DNA of 64,000 nt. Origin: Bacteroidia bacterium (GTDB taxonomy: Bacteria > Bacteroidota > Bacteroidia > Flavobacteriales > Flavobacteriaceae). Below the pieces are notes generated by a model that was not told the origin of the DNA, searched no databases, and was given only the letters and a program-made list of their open reading frames with translations. Every line of letters starts with the position of its first letter. Position 1 is the first letter of the stretch. The stretch covers positions 1-64,000 of the forward strand of contig JAUIBW010000013.1 in NCBI GenBank assembly GCA_030427585.1, written 5' to 3'. This document shows positions 1 through 7,532 of the stretch, piece after piece. The translations under genes and the position numbers were made by a program.

Positions 1-691
1 TGAAATCAAGGTTTATTTTTCCTTTTCCTAAATCCAATAATACTCCCATCATTAATCGAATTTGGTTTCTTTTAAACCCTTCTCCTTTTACTCGTAAAAG
101 ATAACTTTCTTTTGGGAAAAAACTAGCAGTATACACTTCATTTTTTTCAATTTCACAATGTGTTATTTCACCTTCTAAAATTGTATTTTTTGTGGGCCTG
201 TGGCAATATGATCTAAAATTGTGTTTTCCTACAAATAAAGCAGCAGCTTCTTGCATTAAATTTATGTTAAGCTCTTCTGCAATATTGTACATAAACGGGG
301 CACAAAAAGGATGAAATTTCTCTCCAAAGGAGAATAAATACAAATATTCTTTACTTTTTGAGGATTGAATAATATTAAACTGTTCATTAGTTTCTTCAAT
401 ACCCAAAGCCCTAATATCCTGAGGAAGGTTTTGATTCAATAAAGGATAAAAAGTCTCAATATCTAAAGGCTGATGGTCTACAAACAACTCAATATAGGTT
501 TGATTAGCCGATACTTTGGCATCTGTTCTTCCTGTAGCCAAAACCTTAAAATCTTTATGTTCGAGAACAAAAGCAATTGTTCGTTCTACCATTCGCTGAA
601 GAGTATTTACTGTAGGTTGTTTCTGCCAACCATGATATCTAAAACCGAGGTATTGTAACTGAATGATATAATAATAACGCTTACGAAACAT
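1..691 (-). CDS. truA: tRNA pseudouridine synthase A, 3' end missing
   Basis: The reading frame enters from the left edge and gives about 230 residues without a stop. TruA converts uridines 38-40 of the tRNA anticodon stem to pseudouridine in the cytoplasm. The N-terminus reads FRYHGWQKQP and is followed by the catalytic segment ATGRTDAKVSA, whose aspartate is the family nucleophile. The visible C-terminal end contains RNQIRLMMGVLLDLGKG, a conserved TruA region. I chose the ATG at 691 (MFRKRYYYIIQLQYLGF) because family members begin just before the first beta strand. An in-frame ATG at 736 would add 15 unconserved residues. Only the last 15 to 30 residues should be missing. It is divergent from the LysM gene to its right. 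Confidence 0.9.
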   Translation of the reverse strand, partial: MFRKRYYYIIQLQYLGFRYHGWQKQPTVNTLQRMVERTIAFVLEHKDFKVLATGRTDAKVSANQTYIELFVDHQPLDIETFYPLLNQNLPQDIRALGIEETNEQFNIIQSSKSKEYLYLFSFGEKFHPFCAPFMYNIAEELNINLMQEAAALFVGKHNFRSYCHRPTKNTILEGEITHCEIEKNEVYTASFFPKESYLLRVKGEGFKRNQIRLMMGVLLDLGKGKINLDF

Positions 692-797
692 TGAATATAG
701 TATTAAAAAGTGTCCAGATATAGATAAATTACGCATTTCAACGATAATTGATCAATTTTTAATCCTAAAATTATGTGAACACCATTCTATTATTTGT

Positions 798-805
798 TAT
801 ATTTG
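798..805 (+). promoter_or_regulatory. Candidate -7 box for the LysM gene
   Basis: TATATTTG matches the Bacteroidota sigma-A -7 consensus TANNTTTG and lies 37 bases before the ATG at 843. No clear TTG -33 element is seen at the usual 17-23 base spacing, so this is a partial match. Confidence 0.4.
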
Positions 806-842
806 GGTAAAGCTAATTAATAATTTAAAAATCAACTTAGTT

Positions 843-1220
843 ATGGTGAAGTCAAAATATCAAAGTGTTCTGGATTTAGGACAAAAATTAAATATCCAGG
901 ACGGTGATGTATCTGAAGAAAATGGAACTCTTAAGATAAAAGGTACTGCAAAAACGCAGTATGAAAAAAATCAACTTTGGGATAAAATAAAAGAAATAGG
1001 TGGAGAATCTCCTTCTGATATCATGGCAGACATCAAAGTTGCTGATACATCTGTATACCATAGACATACCGTAAAAAGTGGGGAGTCATTAAGTAAAATT
1101 GCAAAGCACTATTATGGTGATCCAATGAAATACAAAGCTATTTTTGAAGCAAATACAAATATTCTTAAAAATCCTGACGTTATTCATCCAGACCAGGAGC
1201 TTGTTATTCCTAATTTATAA
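843..1220 (+). CDS. BON/LysM domain protein, Kbp (YgaU)-like
   Basis: The 125-residue protein has two parts. Residues about 15-68 resemble a BON domain (GTLKIKGTAKTQYEKNQLWD). Residues about 73-124 form one LysM domain, beginning HTVKSGESLSKIAKHYYGDP and ending HPDQELVIPNL. This is the architecture of E. coli Kbp (YgaU), a small potassium-binding protein thought to be cytoplasmic. There is no signal peptide, so a role in wall binding is less likely than the LysM domain alone would suggest. It is a single-gene unit, with a TANNTTTG box upstream and a strong hairpin terminator downstream. The domain calls are firm. The potassium-sensing role is only by analogy. Confidence 0.8.
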   Translation: MVKSKYQSVLDLGQKLNIQDGDVSEENGTLKIKGTAKTQYEKNQLWDKIKEIGGESPSDIMADIKVADTSVYHRHTVKSGESLSKIAKHYYGDPMKYKAIFEANTNILKNPDVIHPDQELVIPNL

Positions 1221-1246
1221 AAAAACATAATTCAATTATCTATTAT

Positions 1247-1271
1247 AAAAGACCACTTAGAGTGGTCTTTT
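1247..1271 (+). terminator. Rho-independent terminator after the LysM gene
   Basis: A perfect 11-base stem AAAAGACCACT/AGTGGTCTTTT with a 3-base TAG loop starts 26 bases after the stop codon and ends in a T run. Confidence 0.85.
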
Positions 1272-1413
1272 TAGTATTCTACTTTACATATTCCTTATCA
1301 CATACTACTTCTTCTATTAAGTAAGGTATTCTATATCTTTTACCTCGCGTAAGATTATATCTATACAATAAAGTATCTTCAAAAAAACCCCTATTAATTT
1401 AAGGGAAAACCAC

Positions 1414-1449
1414 AATATTTAACAAAAACCAAACTTATTGTTAAATATT
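1414..1449. repeat. 11-base inverted repeat upstream of the metalloprotease
   Basis: AATATTTAACA (1414-1424) and TGTTAAATATT (1439-1449) are perfect inverted copies separated by 14 bases. The repeat ends 24 bases before the candidate -7 box at 1474 and could be an operator. It is AT-rich, so chance is not excluded. Confidence 0.5.
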
Positions 1450-1473
1450 TTACAAAATTTTAGATAATATTTT

Positions 1474-1481
1474 TACTTTTG
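1474..1481 (+). promoter_or_regulatory. Candidate -7 box for the metalloprotease
   Basis: TACTTTTG fits TANNTTTG and lies 24 bases before the ATG at 1506. A potential TTG start at 1479 lies inside this box, which argues that translation starts at the ATG instead. No TTG -33 element is visible at normal spacing. Confidence 0.45.
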
Positions 1482-1505
1482 CAGTCTAACTCAAACTCAA
1501 CTTAT

Positions 1506-4500
1506 ATGAAAACGCGATTATTTTTATTCGTGGGCTTATTCATTGTAGGCCACGTATTCGCCCAAGGTAATAACCCTTGGCAAAGAACTAATTCTTCAAA
1601 AAGTCTTAATATTATAAAGACAAAGACCGATTTACCATCAAATACTCTTTTTGATCTTAATATTGAGGCTCTGAAAAAAACACTTCAGAATTCTCAATTA
1701 CGAGGAAAATCATCAAATGGCTCTACTGTTGTTATGCAGTTCCCTAATGAACAAGGTATTATGGAATCTTTTAGAATAGTAGAAGCTCCTGTAATGCACC
1801 CTGATCTTGCAGCCAAATATCCTGAGATTAAATCGTATGCCGGCCAGGGAATTGATGATCCAACAGCTACAATCAGATTTAGTGTTGCCCCTTCTGGATT
1901 ACAAAGTATGCGTCTATCTGGTAATTCTAAAACGGTATTTATAGAGCCTTATACGACAAGTGGTTCTGTATATACTATTTACTCTAGGGATCAGAGATCG
2001 GGTACTATTGACAGATTAAATTGTTCTGTAGATAAGAATACACCTAATTTTTCTCACGGTGTAAACCATCAAAAAAATGCTGATGACGGTGTTTTAAGAA
2101 CGTATAGATTAGCTGTTTCGACTACCGGAGAGTATGCTCAATTTCACGGAGGTACTAAAGCAGGAGCTATGGCAGCAATTAATGCGACTATGACTCGTGT
2201 AAACGGAATATACGAAACAGATTTTGGAGTTACAATGGTTCTTATTGCAAACAATGATGATGTTGTTTATACAAACGCAAATACAGATCCATATACAGGA
2301 AGTTATAACAGCCAGTTACAATCTACATTAACAAGTGTAATTGGAGAAGCTAATTATGATATCGGTCATGTATTCGTTCTTGCTCCAAAAAATGGTAATG
2401 CAGGATGTATCGGATGTGTATGTGTGGATGGAAAAAAAGGAAGTGGTTTTTCTTCTAGAAATACACCACAGGGAGATATTTATGATGTAGACTATGTAGC
2501 ACACGAAATGGGACATCAATTTGGAGGAAATCATACTTGGACATTTGGTGGAAGTGAAGGAAGAAATGTGCAAATGGAGCCAGGAAGTGGAACTACGATT
2601 ATGGGCTATGCAGGAATTACAGGTGCTAACACAGATGTACAACAAAATAGCGATCCCTATTTTCATGCTATAACTATTCAACAAATTACTAATTATGTAA
2701 AATCAACAAATTGTCAGACCAATACAAATACAGGTAATGCTATTCCTACTGCAAACGCTGGAACAGATTATACGGTTCCAAAAGGAACTGCATTCGTACT
2801 AACTGGTCAGGGTACTGATGCTAATAGCGGAGATGCACTTACCTACTGTTGGGAACAAATGGATGAAGATGATGCTGCAACAAAAATTCCTAGTACTACT
2901 TCTACAACAGGGGTTGCTTTCAGATCCTATACTCCTACTGCATCTAATCAAAGGTATTTTCCAAGATTAGAAACGATTAAAACCGGTGCTACTTCATGGA
3001 AATGGGAAGCCGTACCAGAGGTAACAAGAACTTTAAACTTTAGATTAACCGTTAGAGATAACAAAGCTGGTGGTGGAGCAAATAATAGTGATAACATGAA
3101 AGTTAATGTTACTGCTTCTGCCGGGCCTTTTGTAGTTAATACTCCTAACACTAATGTTAGCTGGTCTGCAGGTTCTACACAAACTGTAACCTGGGATGTT
3201 GCTGGTACAACAGGAAATGGGATTAATGCTGCTAATGTTGATATTTTATTATCTACAGATGGAGGAAATACATATCCAACTGTTATCGCTACAGCGGTAC
3301 CAAACGATGGTTCTCACAGTATAACAGTTCCAAATGCTCAAGGAACACAAAACAGAATCATGGTAAGAGGATCTGGAAACATATTTTTTGATATTTCTAA
3401 TACCAACTTTGAAATTACAGGGGGAACAGGTGGAGACACACAAGCGCCTACAACTCCTGCAAGTTTAGCTGCCTCTAACGCAACACAAACTACTATTGAT
3501 CTATCCTGGAGCGCTTCTACAGATAATGTTGGAGTAAGTGGATATGATGTTTACCAAGGGAACACAGTTATAGGAACAGCTACAACCACAACCTATCAAG
3601 CTACAGGACTATCTGCAAATACATCATATTCGTTTAGAGTAAAAGCTAAAGATGCTGCAGGAAACCAATCTGGTTTTAGTAATACTGCAACAGCAACTAC
3701 ACTACCAGGAAATACCGGTGGAGGATGTACAGGAGAGATTTCGTCTTTCCCTTATGCTGAAGGATTCGAAAATACGCTTGGAGCATGGTCTCAAGATACT
3801 AGTGATGATATTAACTGGACTATAGACGCTAACGGAACTCCATCAAATAACACAGGGCCATCAAGTGCAGCAGAAGGTACATACTATGTATATACAGAAG
3901 CTTCTGGAAACGGTTCAGGATTCCCTAACAAAAGAGCAATATTAAACTCTCCTTGTTTTGACCTTAGTGCTGAGTCTCAAGCAACATTTACTTTTCAATA
4001 TCACATGTATGGTACCAGTATAGGGACATTAACACTAGAGGCCAGTACAGATAATGGATCTAATTGGACTTCTTTATGGACCAAATCTGGTAATCAAGGT
4101 AATTCTTGGAAATCAGCAAGTGTTGATTTAGCATCATATACCGGAGCTACAGTTAAATTAAGATTTAATGGGATTACCAGTACATCTTGGAGTGGTGATA
4201 TTACTTTTGATGATGTTAAATTAACGACAGGAACGGTTAATCCTTCCTGTACCGATGTAAACCTATCTATTACATTTGATAGATACCCAGAAGATATAAA
4301 TTGGGAAATTACGAATAGCAGTAACCAAGTTGTAGCTTCAGGAGGGAATTATGGTTCTCAGGCTGATAATTCTACACTAACTCTTACAGAGTGTCTGGTT
4401 GCGGGTACTTATACATTTACAATAAATGATACGTATGGAGATGGTCTTTGCTGTCAATATGGTAACGGGTCGTACTCATTAACAGCTGGTAGTACAACAT

Positions 4501-4841
4501 TAGCATCTGGTGGTTCTTTTGGTAGTTCAGAAAACACTTCATTTACAGTAGGCGGTACTGCTGCTAGAGGTGTAACAGTAGAGAGCTTTAATACTACAAA
4601 AGCTTCTCAGGTTTCAATAGCACCAAATCCGGTAGTAAGTGGTAGTAACACTATCCTTAGAGTTACTGCTCCAACAGATAACATTTCGGTTATCATTTTC
4701 GATCTATTTGGAAGAAGTGTATACAAAAATGATAATGTAAGTAATAAATCATTTAATCCAGGTAATCTTGCCAATGGTGCATATCTGGTTAAACTAAAGA
4801 CTGATCATAAAACATCTGTTCATAAACTAATTATGAACTAA
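1506..4841 (+). CDS. Secreted M12B-like zinc metalloprotease with Fn3, MAM-like and T9SS sorting domains
   Basis: This 1111-residue exported protease starts with the signal peptide MKTRLFLFVGLFIVGHVFA. A propeptide follows to about residue 195, then a reprolysin-like metzincin domain. Its zinc site is HEMGHQFGGNH at about residues 333-343, and the downstream TTIMGYAG supplies the Met-turn. Next come Ig/PKD-like segments (about 415-640), a fibronectin type III domain (about 645-735), a MAM-like jelly-roll domain (about 749-915) and a cysteine-containing DGLCCQYGNGSYSL module. The last 75 residues are a type A T9SS sorting domain (SIAPNPV, FDLFGRSV, LANGAYLVKL). The T9SS should carry it across the outer membrane. 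The ATG at 1506 is chosen because it starts the signal peptide. It is a single-gene unit with its own terminator. The natural substrate is unknown. Confidence 0.9.
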   Translation: MKTRLFLFVGLFIVGHVFAQGNNPWQRTNSSKSLNIIKTKTDLPSNTLFDLNIEALKKTLQNSQLRGKSSNGSTVVMQFPNEQGIMESFRIVEAPVMHPDLAAKYPEIKSYAGQGIDDPTATIRFSVAPSGLQSMRLSGNSKTVFIEPYTTSGSVYTIYSRDQRSGTIDRLNCSVDKNTPNFSHGVNHQKNADDGVLRTYRLAVSTTGEYAQFHGGTKAGAMAAINATMTRVNGIYETDFGVTMVLIANNDDVVYTNANTDPYTGSYNSQLQSTLTSVIGEANYDIGHVFVLAPKNGNAGCIGCVCVDGKKGSGFSSRNTPQGDIYDVDYVAHEMGHQFGGNHTWTFGGSEGRNVQMEPGSGTTIMGYAGITGANTDVQQNSDPYFHAITIQQITNYVKSTNCQTNTNTGNAIPTANAGTDYTVPKGTAFVLTGQGTDANSGDALTYCWEQMDEDDAATKIPSTTSTTGVAFRSYTPTASNQRYFPRLETIKTGATSWKWEAVPEVTRTLNFRLTVRDNKAGGGANNSDNMKVNVTASAGPFVVNTPNTNVSWSAGSTQTVTWDVAGTTGNGINAANVDILLSTDGGNTYPTVIATAVPNDGSHSITVPNAQGTQNRIMVRGSGNIFFDISNTNFEITGGTGGDTQAPTTPASLAASNATQTTIDLSWSASTDNVGVSGYDVYQGNTVIGTATTTTYQATGLSANTSYSFRVKAKDAAGNQSGFSNTATATTLPGNTGGGCTGEISSFPYAEGFENTLGAWSQDTSDDINWTIDANGTPSNNTGPSSAAEGTYYVYTEASGNGSGFPNKRAILNSPCFDLSAESQATFTFQYHMYGTSIGTLTLEASTDNGSNWTSLWTKSGNQGNSWKSASVDLASYTGATVKLRFNGITSTSWSGDITFDDVKLTTGTVNPSCTDVNLSITFDRYPEDINWEITNSSNQVVASGGNYGSQADNSTLTLTECLVAGTYTFTINDTYGDGLCCQYGNGSYSLTAGSTTLASGGSFGSSENTSFTVGGTAARGVTVESFNTTKASQVSIAPNPVVSGSNTILRVTAPTDNISVIIFDLFGRSVYKNDNVSNKSFNPGNLANGAYLVKLKTDHKTSVHKLIMN

Positions 4842-4873
4842 TTACGAATTATTTTAGTGATCAAAACATGAGT

Positions 4874-4911
4874 AAAAAGCCATTAAAAAATATTTTTTAA
4901 TGGCTTTTTTT
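4874..4911 (+). terminator. Terminator after the metalloprotease
   Basis: AAAAAGCCATTAAAAAA pairs with TTTTTTAATGGCTTTTT around a very short loop, and the structure ends in a T run. Confidence 0.85.
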
Positions 4912-4984
4912 CTGTTTTAAGTAAGTTAAATGGTCAAAATCGTGCATTTCATCGAAAAAACAACGATCTCAGCACTATAAAATC

Positions 4985-5014
4985 TTGTATTTTTACGGTT
5001 TTACCGTATTTTTG
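4985..5014 (+). promoter_or_regulatory. Bacteroidota sigma-A type promoter for the 5040 gene
   Basis: TTG at 4985-4987, 19 bases, then TATTTTTG at 5007-5014: a good match to TTG-N19-TANNTTTG. The ATG follows 25 bases after the -7 box. Confidence 0.6.
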
Positions 5015-5039
5015 CTTTCCGAATTAATAGAATATTTAT

Positions 5040-5408
5040 ATGAAAAAATTATTACTTTTATTTTTCTTGTTTATTTCATTACATAATTACGCACAATCCT
5101 TATCCAAAACAAGGATTATATATGAGCATAAGGATCAAATAGTAATGAATAACGGAAAACAATATAAAATCCTGGTTAACAAACCATTTTATTCAGTTTC
5201 AGACACTACAATAAAAAAATACAAGCAATATGCTAATCACCATCTTTTACGATTAAATCGTGTCCTTATTCTTAGTAATGATGAGGAGTATATACAACTA
5301 ATTGAATGGGTAAAAGAAGAAATGAAGTTATATGAATCTCGTGAGCTTTCTGATTTAAATTTAGAAGAAAATAATATTTCGGGTTCTCTTGTTGCTCCAA
5401 GAAACTAA
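5040..5408 (+). CDS. Small exported protein of unknown function
   Basis: I do not recognise this 122-residue protein. Residues 1-19 form a clear signal peptide (MKKLLLLFFLFISLHNYAQ), so the mature product is periplasmic or on the cell surface. The rest is hydrophilic and lysine-rich, with a short predicted beta region (IIYEHKDQIVMNNGKQYKIL) and a helical second half. No cysteine lipobox, transmembrane helix or sorting domain is visible. It has its own promoter. Its TAA stop overlaps the TAG stop of convergent cmk by four bases, with no hairpin between them. The signal peptide and promoter make it a real gene. Confidence 0.7.
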   Translation: MKKLLLLFFLFISLHNYAQSLSKTRIIYEHKDQIVMNNGKQYKILVNKPFYSVSDTTIKKYKQYANHHLLRLNRVLILSNDEEYIQLIEWVKEEMKLYESRELSDLNLEENNISGSLVAPRN

Positions 5409-6106
5409 GTCGTAGTAATAACAGTAGTTTTAGCAAGCTGTAGAATTTGTTCAAATTGTTCTTTTAAGGTAAGATTAGAATTATCAATTTTGACAGCATC
5501 TTCTGCTTTCTTAAGTGGTGAATCTTTTCTTGTACTATCTATATGATCTCGATTTACAACATTTTTTAAAACATCTTCATAAGTTACATCTTCCCCCCTT
5601 TCTCTAAGTTCTAGAAATCTACGTTCTGCACGATCTTTAGCGGTTGCGGTCATAAATAGCTTAAGTTCTGCATTTGGAAAAACGACAGTCCCGATATCTC
5701 TTCCGTCCATAACAATCCCCTTATCTTCTCCCATTTTTTGTTGCTGTTCGACTAATTTTTTACGAACACTAGAGATTGCTGCAATTTTACTTACATACTT
5801 AGACACTCTAAGTGTCCTGATTTCTCTTTCCACATTTTCTCCGTTAAGTAAGATTTCTGCCAAACCGGTTTCAGGATTTATCTCAAATCTAAGATCTATT
5901 TCAGAAAGATCTTTTTCTAGTGCTTCCTGATCAAAATGAAACTCATCAATAATTTTTTTTCTCATAGCATATAAAGAAACCGCTCGATACATTGCTCCTG
6001 TATCTACATAAATATATCCTAATGCTTTTGCCAATTGTTTCGCAACGGTACTTTTTCCTGTAGAAGAATGTCCATCTATAGCTATTATTATCTTATTATC
6101 TTCCAA
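5405..6106 (-). CDS. cmk: Cytidylate kinase
   Basis: Cmk phosphorylates CMP and dCMP with ATP in the cytoplasm. The P-loop GHSSTGKST lies near the N-terminus and is followed by the family signature YVDTGAMYRAV. The CMP-binding region appears as IVMDGRDIGTVVFPNA, and the LID arginines as RAERRFLELRERGE. About 233 residues is normal. No ATG precedes the P-loop. I prefer the TTG at 6106, giving MEDNKIIIAIDG, because it sets the usual distance to the P-loop and because the other TTG at 6139 lies within a -7-like box. The gene is divergent from the mreB-like gene and convergent with the 5040 gene. Confidence 0.9.
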   Translation of the reverse strand: MEDNKIIIAIDGHSSTGKSTVAKQLAKALGYIYVDTGAMYRAVSLYAMRKKIIDEFHFDQEALEKDLSEIDLRFEINPETGLAEILLNGENVEREIRTLRVSKYVSKIAAISSVRKKLVEQQQKMGEDKGIVMDGRDIGTVVFPNAELKLFMTATAKDRAERRFLELRERGEDVTYEDVLKNVVNRDHIDSTRKDSPLKKAEDAVKIDNSNLTLKEQFEQILQLAKTTVITTT

Positions 6107-6136
6107 TTTATGAGAAATACTATTTGTATTAAAAAT

Positions 6137-6144
6137 CAAAAATA
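6137..6144 (-). promoter_or_regulatory. Candidate -7 box for cmk
   Basis: On the minus strand this reads TATTTTTG, a full match to TANNTTTG, 31 bases before the preferred TTG start at 6106. No -33 TTG is seen at normal spacing. Confidence 0.4.
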
Positions 6145-6430
6145 AACCAAACTATTTGGAAAATACAGATTATACAAAAAAAGTTATTATCAATGAAATA
6201 ATTATATCACATAATATCTTATAAATCATTTATTAAAGCGTACAAGACCACTATGCTATAGACAAGGACATGTTATCATGATACTACAAAAAATAATGTA
6301 AAACTTATTGATGAATACAATAATTACGTTTTATCGAAGTTATTTACCTTTAAACCATAACTACATGAATATAAGCTACTTTATTACACCTTAAATCATC
6401 ACGGATTAACCTAATAAGTACACACAAATT

Positions 6431-7468
6431 ATGGGCTTTTTTGATTTTTTAAACGAAAAAATAGCAATAGATCTTGGTACCTCAAATACGCTTATTACCT
6501 ACAAAGGAAAGATAGCAGTAGACAATCCTTCTATCATATCAATTCATCAAATTACCGGAAAAATTATTGCAGTAGGTAAAGAAGCTGGGATGATGCGTGG
6601 CAAAATTAACAAGAACATAAAAACAATATCTCCGTTTAATAATGGTGTTATTTCTAACTTTGATGCGGCAGAGAAAATGCTCAAAACATTTATTAAAGGA
6701 TTATCTGTTTTTAATACTTCTGCTTTTTCTACTTCTTACAATATGATTATATCTATCCCCTGCGGAAGTACCGAAGTCGAAATGCGAGCTGTGCAAGAAT
6801 CTGCAAAACGACTTAATGCAAAAAATATATTTCTTATACCAGAACCTATAGCTGCTGCTATAGGTGGAGGAATAGATGTGTTAGAGCCTAAGGGAAATAT
6901 GGTCGTAGATATAGGTGGAGGAACTACAGAAATTGCAGTAATCTCTTTGGGTAGAATAATTAGTGGGCAATCTGTAAAAATTGCCGGAAATGTTTTTAAT
7001 GAGGATATTACTCAATATGTTCGAGAATCTCGAAATCTACATATTGGCGAATCTATGGCAGAGAAAATAAAAATTAAGATTGGTTCTGCCATTGATACCT
7101 TAGCATCACCCCCAGAAAAAATGCAGGTAGAAGGAAGAGATATTCTTACCGGAAAACCCAAGCAAATAGAATTATCATATAAAGAGATTGAAAAAAGCCT
7201 GGACAAATCTATTATACAAATAGAAAATGCAATTATGGAAACACTTTCTGAAATTCCTCCAGAAATCTCTGCAGATATTTATAACTCTGGGATCTATTTA
7301 ACAGGCGGTGGATCAATGTTAAGAGGATTAGATGATAGATTATCTAGAGCTACAGAACTCCCCGTGCATCTTGGGGATCAGCCACTAAAAACCGTAGTAA
7401 AAGGAAGCGATATTGTTCTGAAAAACATGGAGTTATACAAAGATGTCCTGATTAAAAAGAGAAGATAA
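6431..7468 (+). CDS. MreB-family actin homologue, divergent paralogue
   Basis: The 345 residues align along the whole length with MreB, the bacterial actin that organises cell-wall growth. Phosphate 1 loop: IAIDLGTSNTLI. Phosphate 2 loop: VVDIGGGTTEIAVISLG. The adenosine region is YLTGGGSMLRGLD, and IPEPIAAAIGGGIDV is also MreB-like. An amphipathic start (MGFFDFLNEKI) resembles the MreB membrane-binding end. The sequence departs from canonical MreB in several loops, for example ISPFNNGVISNFDAAEKM and IISIPCGSTEVEMRAVQESA. No mreC, mreD, pbp2 or rodA follows, so it is probably not the main MreB. It is a single-gene unit with a strong terminator. Its role may be a specialised filament, but that is inference. 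Confidence 0.85.
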   Translation: MGFFDFLNEKIAIDLGTSNTLITYKGKIAVDNPSIISIHQITGKIIAVGKEAGMMRGKINKNIKTISPFNNGVISNFDAAEKMLKTFIKGLSVFNTSAFSTSYNMIISIPCGSTEVEMRAVQESAKRLNAKNIFLIPEPIAAAIGGGIDVLEPKGNMVVDIGGGTTEIAVISLGRIISGQSVKIAGNVFNEDITQYVRESRNLHIGESMAEKIKIKIGSAIDTLASPPEKMQVEGRDILTGKPKQIELSYKEIEKSLDKSIIQIENAIMETLSEIPPEISADIYNSGIYLTGGGSMLRGLDDRLSRATELPVHLGDQPLKTVVKGSDIVLKNMELYKDVLIKKRR

Positions 7469-7471
7469 TTT

Positions 7472-7509
7472 AAAAACAAAGCAGCATTTAAAAATGCTGC
7501 TTTGTTTTT
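7472..7509. terminator. Bidirectional terminator between the mreB-like gene and lon
   Basis: A perfect 18-base stem from AAAAACAAAGCAGCATTT to AAATGCTGCTTTGTTTTT, with a 2-base loop, lies between two convergent genes. Flanking A and T runs allow use in both directions. Confidence 0.85.
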
Positions 7510-7532
7510 ATAATAATGCTAAAATTATATTC

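Noticed and set aside
1479-1505. TTG start nine codons before the metalloprotease ATG
   Set aside because: It lies within the -7-like box and would put nine polar residues before a normal signal peptide.
2328-2684. 118-codon minus-strand frame inside the metalloprotease
   Set aside because: It is antisense to the catalytic domain of a well-supported gene and its product has no recognisable features.
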